DNA of 64,000 bases from Galeruca laticollis (GCA_963921935.1 OY998175.1:155494809-155558808), one strand, 5' to 3'; shown: positions 34,053-47,283, counted from the stretch's first letter. Notes: a model not told the origin generated them from the letters alone. Made by a program: numbers and translations.

Positions 34053-34078
34053 TATTATTATTATTATTATTATTATTT
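34053..34078. repeat. (TTA)n array at the 3' end of Dong-like copy 1
   Basis: About eight triplets between the (TCGTA)n tail of the preceding LINE and the 3' UTR of the reverse-strand element. Confidence 0.9.
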
Positions 34079-35558
34079 CAATCTTCTCAGGCTTCATTCC
34101 CCGTGTTTGCATTTAGCGAGGTACGGGTGGGTTACCAAGCACTCTCGTCTATTCTTGACTCATGAATTTTCGAACAATTCTTGTTGTATTCAGTACAACT
34201 GCTTTCTGCATGGGCCTGTACAAATTGGTATTTAATGCCAGTGTTTTGAGGTTTCTATGTAGTTCCTTTGGGATCACACCAGTGGCGGACAGGACAACGG
34301 GTACAATGGTCACTTTGTTGAGATTCCACAGGTATTTAATTTCATCGGCGAGGTCAGTGTACTTTCTTTTCTTTTCTTCGATACTGGTTATAATATTGTG
34401 GGTGTTAGGGACCGCTATGTCTATGATGTATGCCTCCTTCTGTCGGTTATCTCTAACAACTATGTCTGGTTTGTTGCAGGGGATCCTCCGGTCTGTTATA
34501 ATGGATCGATCGTAGTAAACTGTGATATGATCTTTCTGTACTACTGCAGCTGGTTGATATTCGTAGTACGGTGTTTTATTACTGCTTTCTATTATTCCCC
34601 AATTGTGGCATATTTCTTGATGGATGATAGCAGTGACTTGATTATGGCGATGTAAGTAATCATTCTGTGATAACATGCTACATGCTGCCGTGATGTGTTG
34701 GATGGTTTCTGGCTTCTCCTTGCATTTCCTACATCTGTCATCTGTCACACTTGGTTCTTTGGCAATGTATTTCTGGTAATTCTTTGTGTTTATCACCTGA
34801 TCCTGTATGGCTATAAGGAAGCCCTCCGTTTCTGGAATTAGTTCGCCTGTCCTTAACCATTCGTTCGACGCTTGCTTGTCGACATGGGCTAGGTCGAGGT
34901 CATGCGGGTGTCGCCCATGAAGGGCCTTGCCTTTCCATTCATTCCTCTTCTCCTCTATACTAATCATGAGTTCATTGCCTTGTACTTCTTCATTGGATAG
35001 GTTTAGTGGTGTATATCCTCTATCTGTCATGCATGCAAGTTGGTGTAACGATGATGTTTCTTTTCTTTTGTGGAAGTATGATCTCATCATTTTGATCTGT
35101 TTGTTGTGCAGGTTTTTGATGTCTATTAAACCTCGGCCTCCTTCTTTCCTTGGAAGTGTCATTCTTATTGTACTGGATTTGGGGTGATGTTTTCTGTGCT
35201 CTGTTAGTGTTGTTCTTGTTTTTCGCATAATATTGTCTAGGTCTGTTACTGTCCAGTTTATTACCCCAAATGAGTACGTTAAAATTGGTATAGCTAGGGT
35301 GTTGAGAGCTTTGAATATGTTTCGGCTGTTCAGTTCGGTTTTACACAATTTGTTTACTCTAGTCATATATTCTCTTGTTAAGTTTTCCTTGATCCTTTTT
35401 TGGTCGATTGTTTTTGCTTGTTGGTATCCTAGATATTTGTAAAGCTCTTGCTGATCCATTGATTCTATTATACCTCCATCTGCAAGTTGCACATGCCCTG
35501 TCTGGATCTTGCCCCTTTCCATATGTATAGTTCTACATTTATCTAACCCAAATCTCAT
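34079..35558 (-). mobile_element. Dong/R4-type non-LTR retrotransposon, copy 1, 5'-truncated
   Basis: This reverse-strand copy keeps only the last 470 codons and a 70-bp 3' UTR. Its 5' end is cut exactly at a (TTA)n array (35559-35588) and its 3' end abuts another (34053-34078). 5' truncation is normal for target-primed reverse transcription. Sequence differs clearly from the neighbouring full copy, so it is a separate lineage. Confidence 0.82.
34149..35558 (-). CDS. Dong/R4-like ORF, C-terminal part (RT thumb, CCHC, REL endonuclease)
   Basis: The frame is open over all 469 codons to the stop. It begins after the catalytic RT box, in MRFGLDKCRTIHMERGK. Next come TYSFGVINWTVTDL, LPRKEGGRGL, a CCHC-type finger CRKCKEKPETIQHITAACSM and a restriction-like endonuclease. 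The endonuclease shows KPDIVVRDN and IIDIAVP, the PD...D pattern. This order (finger, then REL at the C-terminus) defines R2/R4-type elements. As the RT active site is missing, no autonomous function is possible, although the reading frame is intact. Confidence 0.82.
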   Translation of the reverse strand: MRFGLDKCRTIHMERGKIQTGHVQLADGGIIESMDQQELYKYLGYQQAKTIDQKRIKENLTREYMTRVNKLCKTELNSRNIFKALNTLAIPILTYSFGVINWTVTDLDNIMRKTRTTLTEHRKHHPKSSTIRMTLPRKEGGRGLIDIKNLHNKQIKMMRSYFHKRKETSSLHQLACMTDRGYTPLNLSNEEVQGNELMISIEEKRNEWKGKALHGRHPHDLDLAHVDKQASNEWLRTGELIPETEGFLIAIQDQVINTKNYQKYIAKEPSVTDDRCRKCKEKPETIQHITAACSMLSQNDYLHRHNQVTAIIHQEICHNWGIIESSNKTPYYEYQPAAVVQKDHITVYYDRSIITDRRIPCNKPDIVVRDNRQKEAYIIDIAVPNTHNIITSIEEKKRKYTDLADEIKYLWNLNKVTIVPVVLSATGVIPKELHRNLKTLALNTNLYRPMQKAVVLNTTRIVRKFMSQE

Positions 35559-35588
35559 ACATTATTATTATTATTATTATTATTATTT
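35559..35588. repeat. (ATT)n array between Dong-like copies 1 and 2
   Basis: Nine triplets. It borders the truncated 5' end of copy 1 and the 3' end of copy 2. Confidence 0.9.
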
Positions 35589-35656
35589 TAGGAATTCACA
35601 GGGTTTTTGTTCCCTGGATTTCTTCTTTATACGGGCGGGCCAAGTATAAACGAAGT

Positions 35657-38600
35657 CTATTGTGTTCTAAGAAACGAGCGGACTATATTGCACGTGTGTA
35701 AAATGACGCTTTTTTGTATTCGATTGTGTATATTTTCAGGTATGTCGAGTTCTGTCAGATGTTCTGTGAATTTTTTGTGGGTGATACCAGTAGCAGACAT
35801 AATCAACGGAATAATGGTGACCGCCTTTTGTTTCCAAATTCTCTCCAGTTCTATTGCGAGGGGGGTGTATTTTTGTATTTTTTCCGAGTATTTGTTTGTT
35901 AGATTTTGATCGGTAGGGATGGAAACGTCTATTAGGTAGGTGTGTTTGTTTCTCTTGTCAGTAAATGTGATGTCGGGTCTGTTGCATGCTAATGTTTTGT
36001 CTGATTGTATCGTCTTGTCCCAGTATATTTTGTATTCCTGGTTTTCCAGTATTTCGGATGGTGTGTACTGGTAGTGAGGTACGGTTTTGTTTATTAGTGA
36101 AAGTTTATATGCCATTTCCTGGTGGATGATTTTTGCGACTGTGTTGTGTCGTTCCAGGTATTTGGTTGGTGCAAGACTCTTGCAGCCGTTGGTTATATGC
36201 TCTATTGTTTCTCTGTCTGAATGGCATCTTCTGCATTTGTCATTTGTAACTGAGGGGTCTTTTAATATGTACTTGCTATATGTTTTCGTTTTTATTACTT
36301 TATCTTGTATAGCATGCATGAATCCTTCCGTTTCAGGGAAGAGGTCACCCTTCTGGAGCCATTTATGTGTTAGTCCTTTATCGATGTCTTCACCTTGTGT
36401 CTGATTGAAGTATCGTCCGTGTAGTTCTTTGCTTGCCCATCTTTGTATTTTCTCTTTGTATGTGGTTTTCTTGTCCTTCAGTGAAAGGTCGGTGTTGTGT
36501 AAGTCTAGTGGAGTGTAGTTAATGTCGGCGTGTACTATTGCTAGGTGAAGTTTGCTTTTGGACTTTTTGTCATGAAAGTAATTTCTTAGGTTTGAGATTT
36601 GCGTGTCGTGTAGTTGGTGGATGTCAAGAACTCCTCTCCCACCATCTGCTCGAGGTAAAGTGATCCTTTCTATACAGGCGTTAGTGTGGTGCATATGGTG
36701 TTTTGTCAGTAGTGTTCTGGTCTGTCTGTTGATATTTTCGAGATCTGTCGGTGTCCATTTGAGAATTGCAAATGAGTAAGTGAGCGTTGGTATGGCGTAA
36801 GAGTTTATGGCTTTAGTAAGGTTTCTGGATGTGAGTTTACTTTTTAGTAATTGTGTGAGTCTCTTCGTATATTTTTGTATGAAATTGTTTTTGAGATCTG
36901 TATGGTTGAGTTTGATTGTTTGTTCGATGCCAAGATATTTGTATGTGTCGTCTTCATCCATGTGCTCTATTATGCCTCCTGTAGTCCTGATGCCCTCGGT
37001 GTTTGTCCACTTGCCACGCTCTATGCTATTGATTTTGCATTTATTTAACCCGAATTTCATTTTTATGTCGTTGGACATGGTTTCTGTTATTTTAATAAGG
37101 GAGTTCATTTGTGTTCTTGTCGAGCTGAATAGTTTGATGTCGTCCATGTAGAAAAGGTGATTGATTTTATAATTGTTGTTCTTGTTGAATTTGATGGTGA
37201 ATCCTTGTTTTGTTTTAGAGAGGGCCTGAGATATAACATTGAGACACATGCAGAACCACAGGGCACTTAGTGTATCCCCTTGAAATATTCCTCGTTTAAT
37301 GGGTATCTTGTCAGTTGTGAATTGAGTATTTTCTGTTTGCACATGTATGTTGGTGCACCATCTTTTCATTATGGTTTGGAGGAAATTTATGATGATAGGG
37401 TTGATATTGTAGATTCTGAGTACGTGTATTAGCCAGCTATGTGGTACGTTATCGTACGCTTTTTTGTAATCAATGTATGTGACGAAAAGATTGCGGAATT
37501 TTTTAAGTGCTTGTTGATGGATTACTGCATCTATTGTCAGCTGTTCTTTGCAACCTTGACTGTTCTTTTTGCATCCTTTCTGTTCTTCTGTGAGTATGTT
37601 GTATTTGTCTAGGTGGTCCTGCATATGTTGTGTGATGGTGGATGTGACGATCTTGTATAATGTCGGTAGGCATGTGATTGGTCTGTAGTTGGCTGGGTTC
37701 AGAGTGTTATTGTTCTTAGGTTTGATGTATGTGATGCCTTGTGTTAAGAAAATTGGGAGTTCTGAGGGATTGTGGACGATGTGTGTTATAAGTTTTGCAA
37801 GTCTGTCATGCGTCGCAGTGAATTTTTTAAGCCAGAAATTTTGTATTCCGTCAGGGCCGGGTGCCTTCCAATTGTGTGTTTTATTAATTATGTCTTTTAG
37901 TTGTCCGATGGAGATGGTGATATTGTTTTGTGTGTCCAGATGTTCATATTCTTGTTGGATTTCTGTGATCCAGCTGGCATCTGAGTTGTGTTCAACAGGG
38001 TTTGACCATATTGATTTCCAAAAATTGGTGATATCTTCTTCTGATGGTGTTGGGTAGTTTTTATTATCGTTTTCATTATTGAGTTGTGCATAAAACTTCT
38101 TTTCATTTTGTCTGAATGTATTGTTTTGTGACTTTCGGAGGTTACTTGTTTTGTAACGTTTTAGTCGCCCTGCGTAGACTGCTAGACGTTGTTTGTGGTT
38201 GTCGAGTAGTGATAAAAGTTGTTGTTGGCTGAGTTGTGCTAAATTTATGTTCGACTTTTGAAGTTTGTCAATTGTTTTAGCGGATCTGTTGCCAATTAAG
38301 TATTGGGTAAGTAGTCCTAATGTTTTTCTGATAGTGGTTACTTTTTGTTCTATTCTACGTTGCCAGTTCGGTATTTTTGGTTTTGTCTTGTTTTTTGTGT
38401 TGTTAGTTGGTATTTTTTGTTCATTTAGAGTCAATGTTACTATTGCTGCACAGTAGATTAAGGTGTGCAGTTCAGTTATGTTGGTTTTTTCGGTGATTAA
38501 GCTGTTGAGGGCTGTATTTACTTGGGCTATTATTTTGTTGGTTTTCTGGCTGTCTTTGAGTCGGGGTATTTTTGGTCTGCTGTTAGGACAGGTTCCTGTC

Positions 38601-39223
38601 CATTTCATATATGTTATGTGTAACTGTTCGATTATATTATCGTGGTTTCGCTGCCAGTCTTCTGTATGTGTGGTGTTTAAAGTCTGCTTTCTTGGAGTTG
38701 TTGGTGGTGCAGGGGGTGGTATTTGTGAAAGTGTTTCAGCGATGGTGGTTTTGGTACGTGGTGTGTGTGGTTCAGTCGGTATGGCAGGTAGGGTTGCCGT
38801 TTCATTAATTTCTGATGCGATTTCTTGTTTGATTAGATCTATTTCAAATTCAGTGATTCGATTGTTCCTGATTATTACTCTGTACTGGTCACTTATTCTT
38901 TGTTCGGAAAGGTGTTGTAATTCAGGGTACTTGCTAACGAATTGTTGGTGCATGCGTGTTCTGTAGTCTGTTAGGTCTTGGTGAAAATTGGTAGCTATGA
39001 GATAACAACGGATGACATGCTTGTTCATTTCATCCGTCCAAGTCATCCGTTGTCGTGGTTTCCCGGCTTTGGTGGTCGTTGGATTTTCCAACGAAACAGT
39101 ATTGGCCAGGGTTCGTGATCCTTTTCGTTCTGAGTCTGTATCCGTTTGGGCGGGCTGAGTATTCCCGCGACGTCCCCGTCCTTGACGTCGCTCGTCCGAG
39201 GCTTCATTCTTGCCGTTCTCCAT
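35657..39223 (-). CDS. Dong/R4-like polyprotein, 1188 codons, intact
   Basis: ATG at 39221-39223, TAG at 35657-35659. A basic, hydrophilic N-terminus (residues 1-55) precedes a Myb/SANT-like DNA-binding segment (about 58-130, MTWTDEMNKHVIRCYLIATN). A Thr/Pro-rich and helical linker follows. RT spans about 480-800: NWKAPGPDGIQNFWLKKF, NPANYRPITCLPTLYKI, VTYIDYKKAYDNVPHSW (first Asp), GIFQGDTLSALWFCMCLN and HLFYMDDIKLF, with MDD instead of the usual ADD, as in R4/Dong relatives. Near 994 comes CRRCHSDRETIEHITNGC (CCHC). Near 1080-1100 comes the REL nuclease (RPDITF ... LIDVSIP). All key residues are present. It would nick the TAA-repeat target and prime cDNA synthesis there. Confidence 0.9.
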   Translation of the reverse strand: MENGKNEASDERRQGRGRRGNTQPAQTDTDSERKGSRTLANTVSLENPTTTKAGKPRQRMTWTDEMNKHVIRCYLIATNFHQDLTDYRTRMHQQFVSKYPELQHLSEQRISDQYRVIIRNNRITEFEIDLIKQEIASEINETATLPAIPTEPHTPRTKTTIAETLSQIPPPAPPTTPRKQTLNTTHTEDWQRNHDNIIEQLHITYMKWTGTCPNSRPKIPRLKDSQKTNKIIAQVNTALNSLITEKTNITELHTLIYCAAIVTLTLNEQKIPTNNTKNKTKPKIPNWQRRIEQKVTTIRKTLGLLTQYLIGNRSAKTIDKLQKSNINLAQLSQQQLLSLLDNHKQRLAVYAGRLKRYKTSNLRKSQNNTFRQNEKKFYAQLNNENDNKNYPTPSEEDITNFWKSIWSNPVEHNSDASWITEIQQEYEHLDTQNNITISIGQLKDIINKTHNWKAPGPDGIQNFWLKKFTATHDRLAKLITHIVHNPSELPIFLTQGITYIKPKNNNTLNPANYRPITCLPTLYKIVTSTITQHMQDHLDKYNILTEEQKGCKKNSQGCKEQLTIDAVIHQQALKKFRNLFVTYIDYKKAYDNVPHSWLIHVLRIYNINPIIINFLQTIMKRWCTNIHVQTENTQFTTDKIPIKRGIFQGDTLSALWFCMCLNVISQALSKTKQGFTIKFNKNNNYKINHLFYMDDIKLFSSTRTQMNSLIKITETMSNDIKMKFGLNKCKINSIERGKWTNTEGIRTTGGIIEHMDEDDTYKYLGIEQTIKLNHTDLKNNFIQKYTKRLTQLLKSKLTSRNLTKAINSYAIPTLTYSFAILKWTPTDLENINRQTRTLLTKHHMHHTNACIERITLPRADGGRGVLDIHQLHDTQISNLRNYFHDKKSKSKLHLAIVHADINYTPLDLHNTDLSLKDKKTTYKEKIQRWASKELHGRYFNQTQGEDIDKGLTHKWLQKGDLFPETEGFMHAIQDKVIKTKTYSKYILKDPSVTNDKCRRCHSDRETIEHITNGCKSLAPTKYLERHNTVAKIIHQEMAYKLSLINKTVPHYQYTPSEILENQEYKIYWDKTIQSDKTLACNRPDITFTDKRNKHTYLIDVSIPTDQNLTNKYSEKIQKYTPLAIELERIWKQKAVTIIPLIMSATGITHKKFTEHLTELDIPENIHNRIQKSVILHTCNIVRSFLRTQ

Positions 39224-39655
39224 GAATGGGTATACAATTTATAGCTATTGCCAGCTTGCAGGGTGGAATATCAGCCTATTTCAGCAGAGCCCTGCCGTAC
39301 CATTACTAGCTGTTGCGTTCGTGGTATACTGAGAATAGGGGAGGTTTATTCCAAATAACTTCCGTTAGTGACACCTGATAACCCCCAGGTGCCATTCAGC
39401 CCTAACCACGGGACACAGTATTGGCTTAGGGGAGCTAGGGTACGCGTATTCGCCAAAGACGTAGGTTGCTTGATACAACCTCCCCTGCGGTGGTTGTTCT
39501 CCCTCTCGCGTTAGCCCATCTGCTGTAGATCCGCCACCGGGGTTGGTTACCCGATCTTGAATCTCCAGAGATGGTTACCGGGGCTACCGACGTGGAGGTG
39601 CGAGCAGGAATTGGTAGGAGAGGCTATAGGAGACGCATCACTACCCTTTTAACCC
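39224..39655 (-). promoter_or_regulatory. 5' leader of Dong-like copy 2
   Basis: 432 bases, much richer in G+C than the flanks, between the upstream (TTA)n array and the ATG. It contains several complementary G- and C-runs (for example GGTAACC and GGTTACC). R2-type elements often process their 5' end with an HDV-like ribozyme in this position. I could not confirm that fold by eye. Confidence 0.45.
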
Positions 39656-42450
<2,795 letters not shown>

Positions 42451-42534
42451 CCTACTTCTTTACCTGTCCTTTAAGGCGGTCATCTGGATTTAAGGTGAAC
42501 ATCATATCAAGTTTACCAAAACTAAATTTTATTA

Positions 42535-43410
42535 TTTTAAAAGGGTAATGGGGTCTCCGCGGTGTCTGCGAAGTTCAAAGGAAGTTAGATTAGCCATAGA
42601 GAGTCTTTCTTCGTAGGAAGGTCTTCGCTGTCCCAGGGACAGTCGAGTGGCTCTTCTTTGAACATTTTCCAAAAGATTTTTATCGCGAACTAGGTTGGAA
42701 CGGCGTACTCGAGAAATGGTCGGACATAGATAGTATATAGTTTGCAAAATGACTGAAACGAATCACTCGAAAAGCACTTACGAATGAGATACAGTCTGGT
42801 GTTCGCGCGCCTACAGACTGAAGTTATATGATTAGACAAAGTTAGGTTGCTATTTACGATAACTCCGAGGTCGTTATAGGAAAACATTATAGGTCGGCCG
42901 TCTTCGAAGTACGGTAGTAGTGGGTTGTTTTTTCCAATTCGGAGCACTACACATATTTCAGTGTTCAACGGAAGTAGCCTCTGGGAACACCAGATGAAGA
43001 TGGAGTTTAAGTCCAGCTGGAGGGTTTGTTGGTTGGTGATTGGATTCGTATATATCTTTGTGTCGTCAGCGTAGAAAGATATTTTGTTAGTTACGTGATA
43101 AGGAAGATCGCTGGTGGGAACCGTAAAAAGCAGAGGACCAAGAACCGAACCCTGTGGTACTCCACTTTCCGCCAGTCTATCCCTTGAGAAGTCTTCGCCA
43201 ACTCTTACTTTGAAATATCTGTCTGTTAGAAAGTCGTCAATCCAGCTAAGTAAAGAGCCGCGAATGCCGAATTGTTCCAGCTTGTGTAGAAGTCTGCGTC
43301 TGGAAATACGATTAAAGGCCTTGGAGAAGCTCAGGTAGACAATATTAACTGGCTGCCGATTGTTAAGAGATGATGTCCAGTAATTAACACAGTGTAGCAA
43401 GTTGGTTAAG
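42535..43410 (-). pseudogene. CR1-like LINE reverse transcriptase fragment
   Basis: Reverse-strand RT core: VYLSFSKAFNRISRRRLLHKL, SGVPQGSVLGPLLF, ISFYADDTKIYTN (catalytic Asp pair) and LLPLNTE. After a frame change near 42715 come NLLENVQRRATRLSLG and RHRGDPITLLK, a common thumb ending of CR1-like RT. The first catalytic Asp, normally in LDFSKAFD, is Ser here, and the following Asp is Asn. Endonuclease, ORF1 and the 3' UTR are missing, so this is an internal fragment. Confidence 0.8.
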
Positions 43411-43429
43411 GTGGAACGGAAAAGCTTCT

Positions 43430-44611
43430 CTCACCTCAACAATTTGACGCTGGTGTAAATAGAGCCTTGCGAAGTGCTGTATCCAAGTTTTGATATATGT
43501 TCTCCAACTTCTGTTTTCGTAGGAACGAAGATAGGCTTCTACGCGGAGAAATAGATTTCTCCAGATTCAAAGATTCATCCATATGGCAGATCCTAGAGAA
43601 GATGCAGATATCAGCAAACTAGTTGGAAAGTGCGCAGCACCGATGGTACTGACGCTGAAAGAGATGCAAACTCTATGTCATCATCACGAAACGCGAAATA
43701 AAACATTTATTACACCATACATTTGGGATATGAGGCCATTGGCACAATTAGAGAAAATAGAATACCTAGATAGTGCCCCATCAAAAAAAAGGAGCGTGTG
43801 GAATACTAATATGTAATCGAAAGAAATGATGGTATCATCTTGGTACGGTGGATGGACAACTCTGTTGTTACTATAGCCTCTATAAATGCTGGTGTTCTGC
43901 CAGAAGGAACGGTAAAGCGATATTGTCAAAAAGAGAAAAAACATGTGATGGTTCCTCGCCCTCACTGGGTGGCTGCGTACAACCTAAACATGGGTGGAAC
44001 CGATCTTATGGACCAAGACGTTGCTGCGTATCGCATTGGAATACGCTGCAAGAAGTGGTACTGGTCCATTTTCACATGGCTCATTGATGTCGCATTGCAC
44101 AATGCTTGGTATCTTTACAGAAAAAAACAGAAAAACATCATCGTTGGATTTCAGAAGAGAAATTATTCAAGTATATTTAACAAAATATAAAACGCCTGCG
44201 AAGGTTCCTGGCCGAAAGAGTCTCACAAAGAATTTACTTCCAGATATAAGATTTGATCGGCTGGATCATTTTGTCATCTCATGTAACAGACGTAGATGTG
44301 CTGGAATAGGATGTAAATCTTTTGGTAGAACAATGTGCGAAAAGTGTGACGTTGGTCTTTGCATCAACTGCTTTGCCTCTTATCACACTAAATAGGACAT
44401 TTATTTCGTATTATAGCATATGTAAATGCATATATATTTTTTTGATAATTTCGTAATAAAAATGCTTTCAAACGCTCACGGATACCATATGGTATCAGCC
44501 TTTTTTTCAACACTAATGAAAGAATATCATGTCTTAGCACAATATACTTATTTTTTCTTAGTACACTCGAAAAAATGAGAAAATGAAAAAAAATATTTGG
44601 GCACTAATGGG
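43430..44611 (+). mobile_element. piggyBac element remnant, right end preserved
   Basis: The C-terminal half of a piggyBac transposase is followed by a right terminal sequence GGGCACTAATGGG at 44599-44611 and the TTAA target site at 44612-44615. The matching left end is not found in the window, and the N-terminal half of the protein is absent. The left limit is uncertain. Confidence 0.72.
43583..44395 (+). pseudogene. piggyBac transposase, C-terminal half, broken
   Basis: Recognisable in shifting frames: ERNDGIILVRWMDNSVVTIAS (about 43815-43880), then NLNMGGTDLMDQDVAAYRIG, with the Asp-rich motif of piggyBac, and CKKWYWSIFTWLIDVALHNAW. A frame change near 44150 follows. The C-terminal Cys-rich domain is complete: RRRCAGIGCKSFGRTMCEKC, then DVGLCINCFASYH, which binds zinc and contacts the element ends in piggyBac. 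In-frame stops lie near 43765 and 43805. The early catalytic part cannot be read. Confidence 0.8.
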
Positions 44612-44615
44612 TTAA

Positions 44616-46590
44616 TAAACATGGCTGTAGAAAAAATATTGTGTATAACTCGTATGCAAAGTACTTTTCGCACTTGCTGGATATGCAGCACTCGCATTAC
44701 GGCTCGTACCACAAGCTTCTGCGCTCGTGGGAAAAGTGACGCTTTGCGCACTTGTATAAACTACTATTTCGGTTTGTCGGACTGTCAACACGATAACTAA
44801 AAACGCATCAGAATTTTCCAATGAAATTTTATATATAGGTTCAGAACGTAAAAACTGAGACTAAGTGCGTAAATGAACAAAATCGGATGTACAGTTTTCC
44901 GGAAAATCCCATTTTCATAAATTTATCTCAATTTTCTAACCGAAATAATTTTTTTTACGAACAACTGACAAATTTTTTGAAATCCTCGTATAGAAAAACC
45001 CCCTATGCAATATATCATCGCAATTGGCATCAACATTTTTTTTTTGGGATTTTCAATCCATAGTCTGGAATTGGAATTTTTTAAAAAAAGTTAAACTTTG
45101 ATATTTTATAACTCGGTTTGCATTATCGATGGGAAGTTGCTGGATTTTTTTATAATAGCATGATTTTCACCAATTGCAGTCTTTCCATTGTATAGCCGTA
45201 GTTACTACAAATTGTTTTAAGTTTATTTTTTTAAAATTTCTACTCCCTCTTCAATCCGGTATATTGTCTACAAATATTAAATCGAAGAGTTCAAATATGG
45301 TATTTAATTGAGACACATCTTTCCTCTATCGAATGGCGAGTCATATGGAGACATACACAATTGTATAATTTTGTTATCATATATTTTTCTCTGTATTCAG
45401 CATTATAATACATTTCCTCATTTTTGTAAACCAAAAAAAGAAATAGTCATAATTGTAACTTCAAACGTAACTGATCACTAAGTTTAATTAAATCTTTTTA
45501 AAAAGTATATTTTTTATTTAATAAATTTAACTGGCGTAAGAAAGGATTCGATATATAACATAGTTTCGTAATTATAGAATTTTTTCTGGAAGCATGTTGA
45601 AAAAATTTCAAAAATTTTGCGGTCCTAACCAAAAAATTGTAAATTTTGGTTTACAGTGAATGTATGGAAAAAAATATGCAGTACCATTAATTTTAATACG
45701 AGAAATCCATTTTGTCTGTTCAGTTTGATGAAATTTTTGTTATTAAAGAAATCAAGTGAAGTTTAACAAAAAAAAAATGTTAGGCGAGAACTAATAATCT
45801 TGTTACATAATATGGTGATGTCTTGTGCTGGGTACATCAACTGGCTTTTGTAATGTTTTGGTTGATACTGTGACTACATCAATTTACAATAATTTCATGA
45901 CCATCAGTTTCACTAATCTAACCCAACCTATCTTAACCATTATTGGCGGAAAGTAAAACTATTAAAACTAGTTATTTGCGTTCAGCTTAATAAAGAAGTA
46001 ACAAAATGTTGGATTTTCATATCAGCTTTTATATCCTCATTAAAAAAAGTAAATAAAAACCTCAGTGGTAATTCCAAGGCAGGTAGAGAATCTGGATAAG
46101 CTTTGAAAATGTAAATTGGAACAAGGAGAGCGTGAAAATACCTCAGATTATTTTCTAAAGAGGTCGGATTAGGTGCCCGCGTTTCCAGCATGCGAAATAA
46201 ACAATATGAATTTCGAAATACACCAACAATTCGTGAATATTCTTTATTGAAGACGCGGCTTAAGCTTTAACAAATAAAAATATTATATACAGCAACTTCA
46301 AAACAGTCATCTTTAAAAGAAAAATATTTTTTGCAAATAAAAAATATAGCATTGTGGTTAGAAAACTAACTGCTATTTTTTAAAATACTTTTTATCTATG
46401 TTGACATCTATTGTATTTACAAAAATGAATGTTATTTCATATTATATAAAACAGATGAGGGATCGTTTTGTAGATTTTGGGTATCGAAGACCCAAAACTT
46501 AAAATAAACATTGCATGACTCTTTTGATAGTTGTAAGTAAAAACTATATATTGCGAACGATTTTGAACATATTCTCGATCTGGTCCTTTA
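44616..46590. other. AT-rich DNA, no supported gene
   Basis: Short ORFs only. A stretch at 44645-44775 is richer in G+C (repeated GCAC/GTGC words such as TTTCGCACTTGC and TTTGCGCACTTG) and may be part of an unrecognised small element. No RNA gene or repeat boundary is clear. Confidence 0.4.
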
Positions 46591-47240
46591 TAATAATGAC
46601 TGTATTGTCTCTTGTGAAAAGTTCTATTGAAAATTTAGTTGCTCAAGATCGGAATCATCCTGTTTTAAATATATCTTGTAAGCTAAATTTTGGCTACACT
46701 TTAAAACGAAACTTTCCAACGATATCCTGCTATGAATATAACTTCCGAAAAGCAAATTTTTCGCTACTGTATCAACATCTATTTAATATAAATTGGACTT
46801 ACTTTCAAACATTTGACAGATCAGATGATGCCAGTATCTACTTTCACCGTAAGTTGTATAATGCGTTTGATGGGTCCGTCCAAAGACAAACGAAACAATA
46901 TAAAAGAAAATATCCGCCGTGGTTTATCCGGAATATTATTAAACACACTCAACTGAAATCTAAATTGAATAAGGAATTTAAAATCAACAATGATGTAACC
47001 AGTTTAAGTATTTACGAGGAAATGTGAAATCTAACATAGACAAGTCGTACAAAAATTATGCTAAATCTGCTGTGTCAAGCATAAAAACAGATCCCATAAA
47101 CTCATGTGGAATCGATACCCTTTTGGTAATTATTACTTACGTCCATCAAAACAGTGTCAGAATGGGTTGTTCAAGTTTAAGTGACGAGTACAATAACAGT
47201 ACACTTGCCGCAGTGATCTTCGGGAAATTTTCATAACTTT
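46590..47240 (+). pseudogene. Jockey-like LINE fragment (endonuclease end and EN-RT linker)
   Basis: The frame to 47027 contains LVAQDRNHPVLNIS (end of an endonuclease domain), YNFRKANFSLLYQHLF, and KYPPWFIRNIIKHTQLKSKL. This is the conserved linker between endonuclease and RT in Jockey-type LINEs. A second frame (47024-47236, SYKNYAKSAVSSIKTDPINS) continues it briefly. The RT itself is missing, so this is an internal fragment. Confidence 0.6.
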
Positions 47241-47283
47241 AAATTTAGAGTAATATCACTATTAGAAGAAAGACAGATTAAAT

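Larger units (their letters stand above)
29722..34054 (+). mobile_element. Nearly full-length LINE (CR1/L2-type) with (TCGTA)n tail
   Basis: A 5' UTR of about 360 bp is followed by ORF1 (30080-31060), ORF2 (about 31057-33865) and a 3' UTR ending in AATAAATCGTATCGTATCGTATCGTA at 34030-34054. A short-unit 3' tail instead of poly-A is typical of CR1/L2-like LINEs. Only one stop in ORF1 and two frameshifts in ORF2 were found, so the copy is fairly young. Its tail runs straight into the (TTA)n array of the first Dong-like element. Confidence 0.83.
35589..39655 (-). mobile_element. Dong/R4-type retrotransposon, copy 2, apparently complete
   Basis: The element has a 432-bp GC-rich 5' leader (39224-39655), one long ORF and a 68-bp 3' UTR. 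It is flanked by (TTA)n on both sides (35559-35588 and 39656-39756). Bombyx Dong is known to insert into TAA repeats and belongs to the R4 group with a restriction-like endonuclease; the target and domain order here agree. The GC content of the leader and the uninterrupted ORF suggest a recent insertion. Confidence 0.87.

Noticed and set aside
34005..38966. Many hydrophobic, Phe/Val/Cys-rich plus-strand ORFs that look like membrane proteins
   Set aside because: They are antisense shadows of the reverse-strand Dong-like ORFs.
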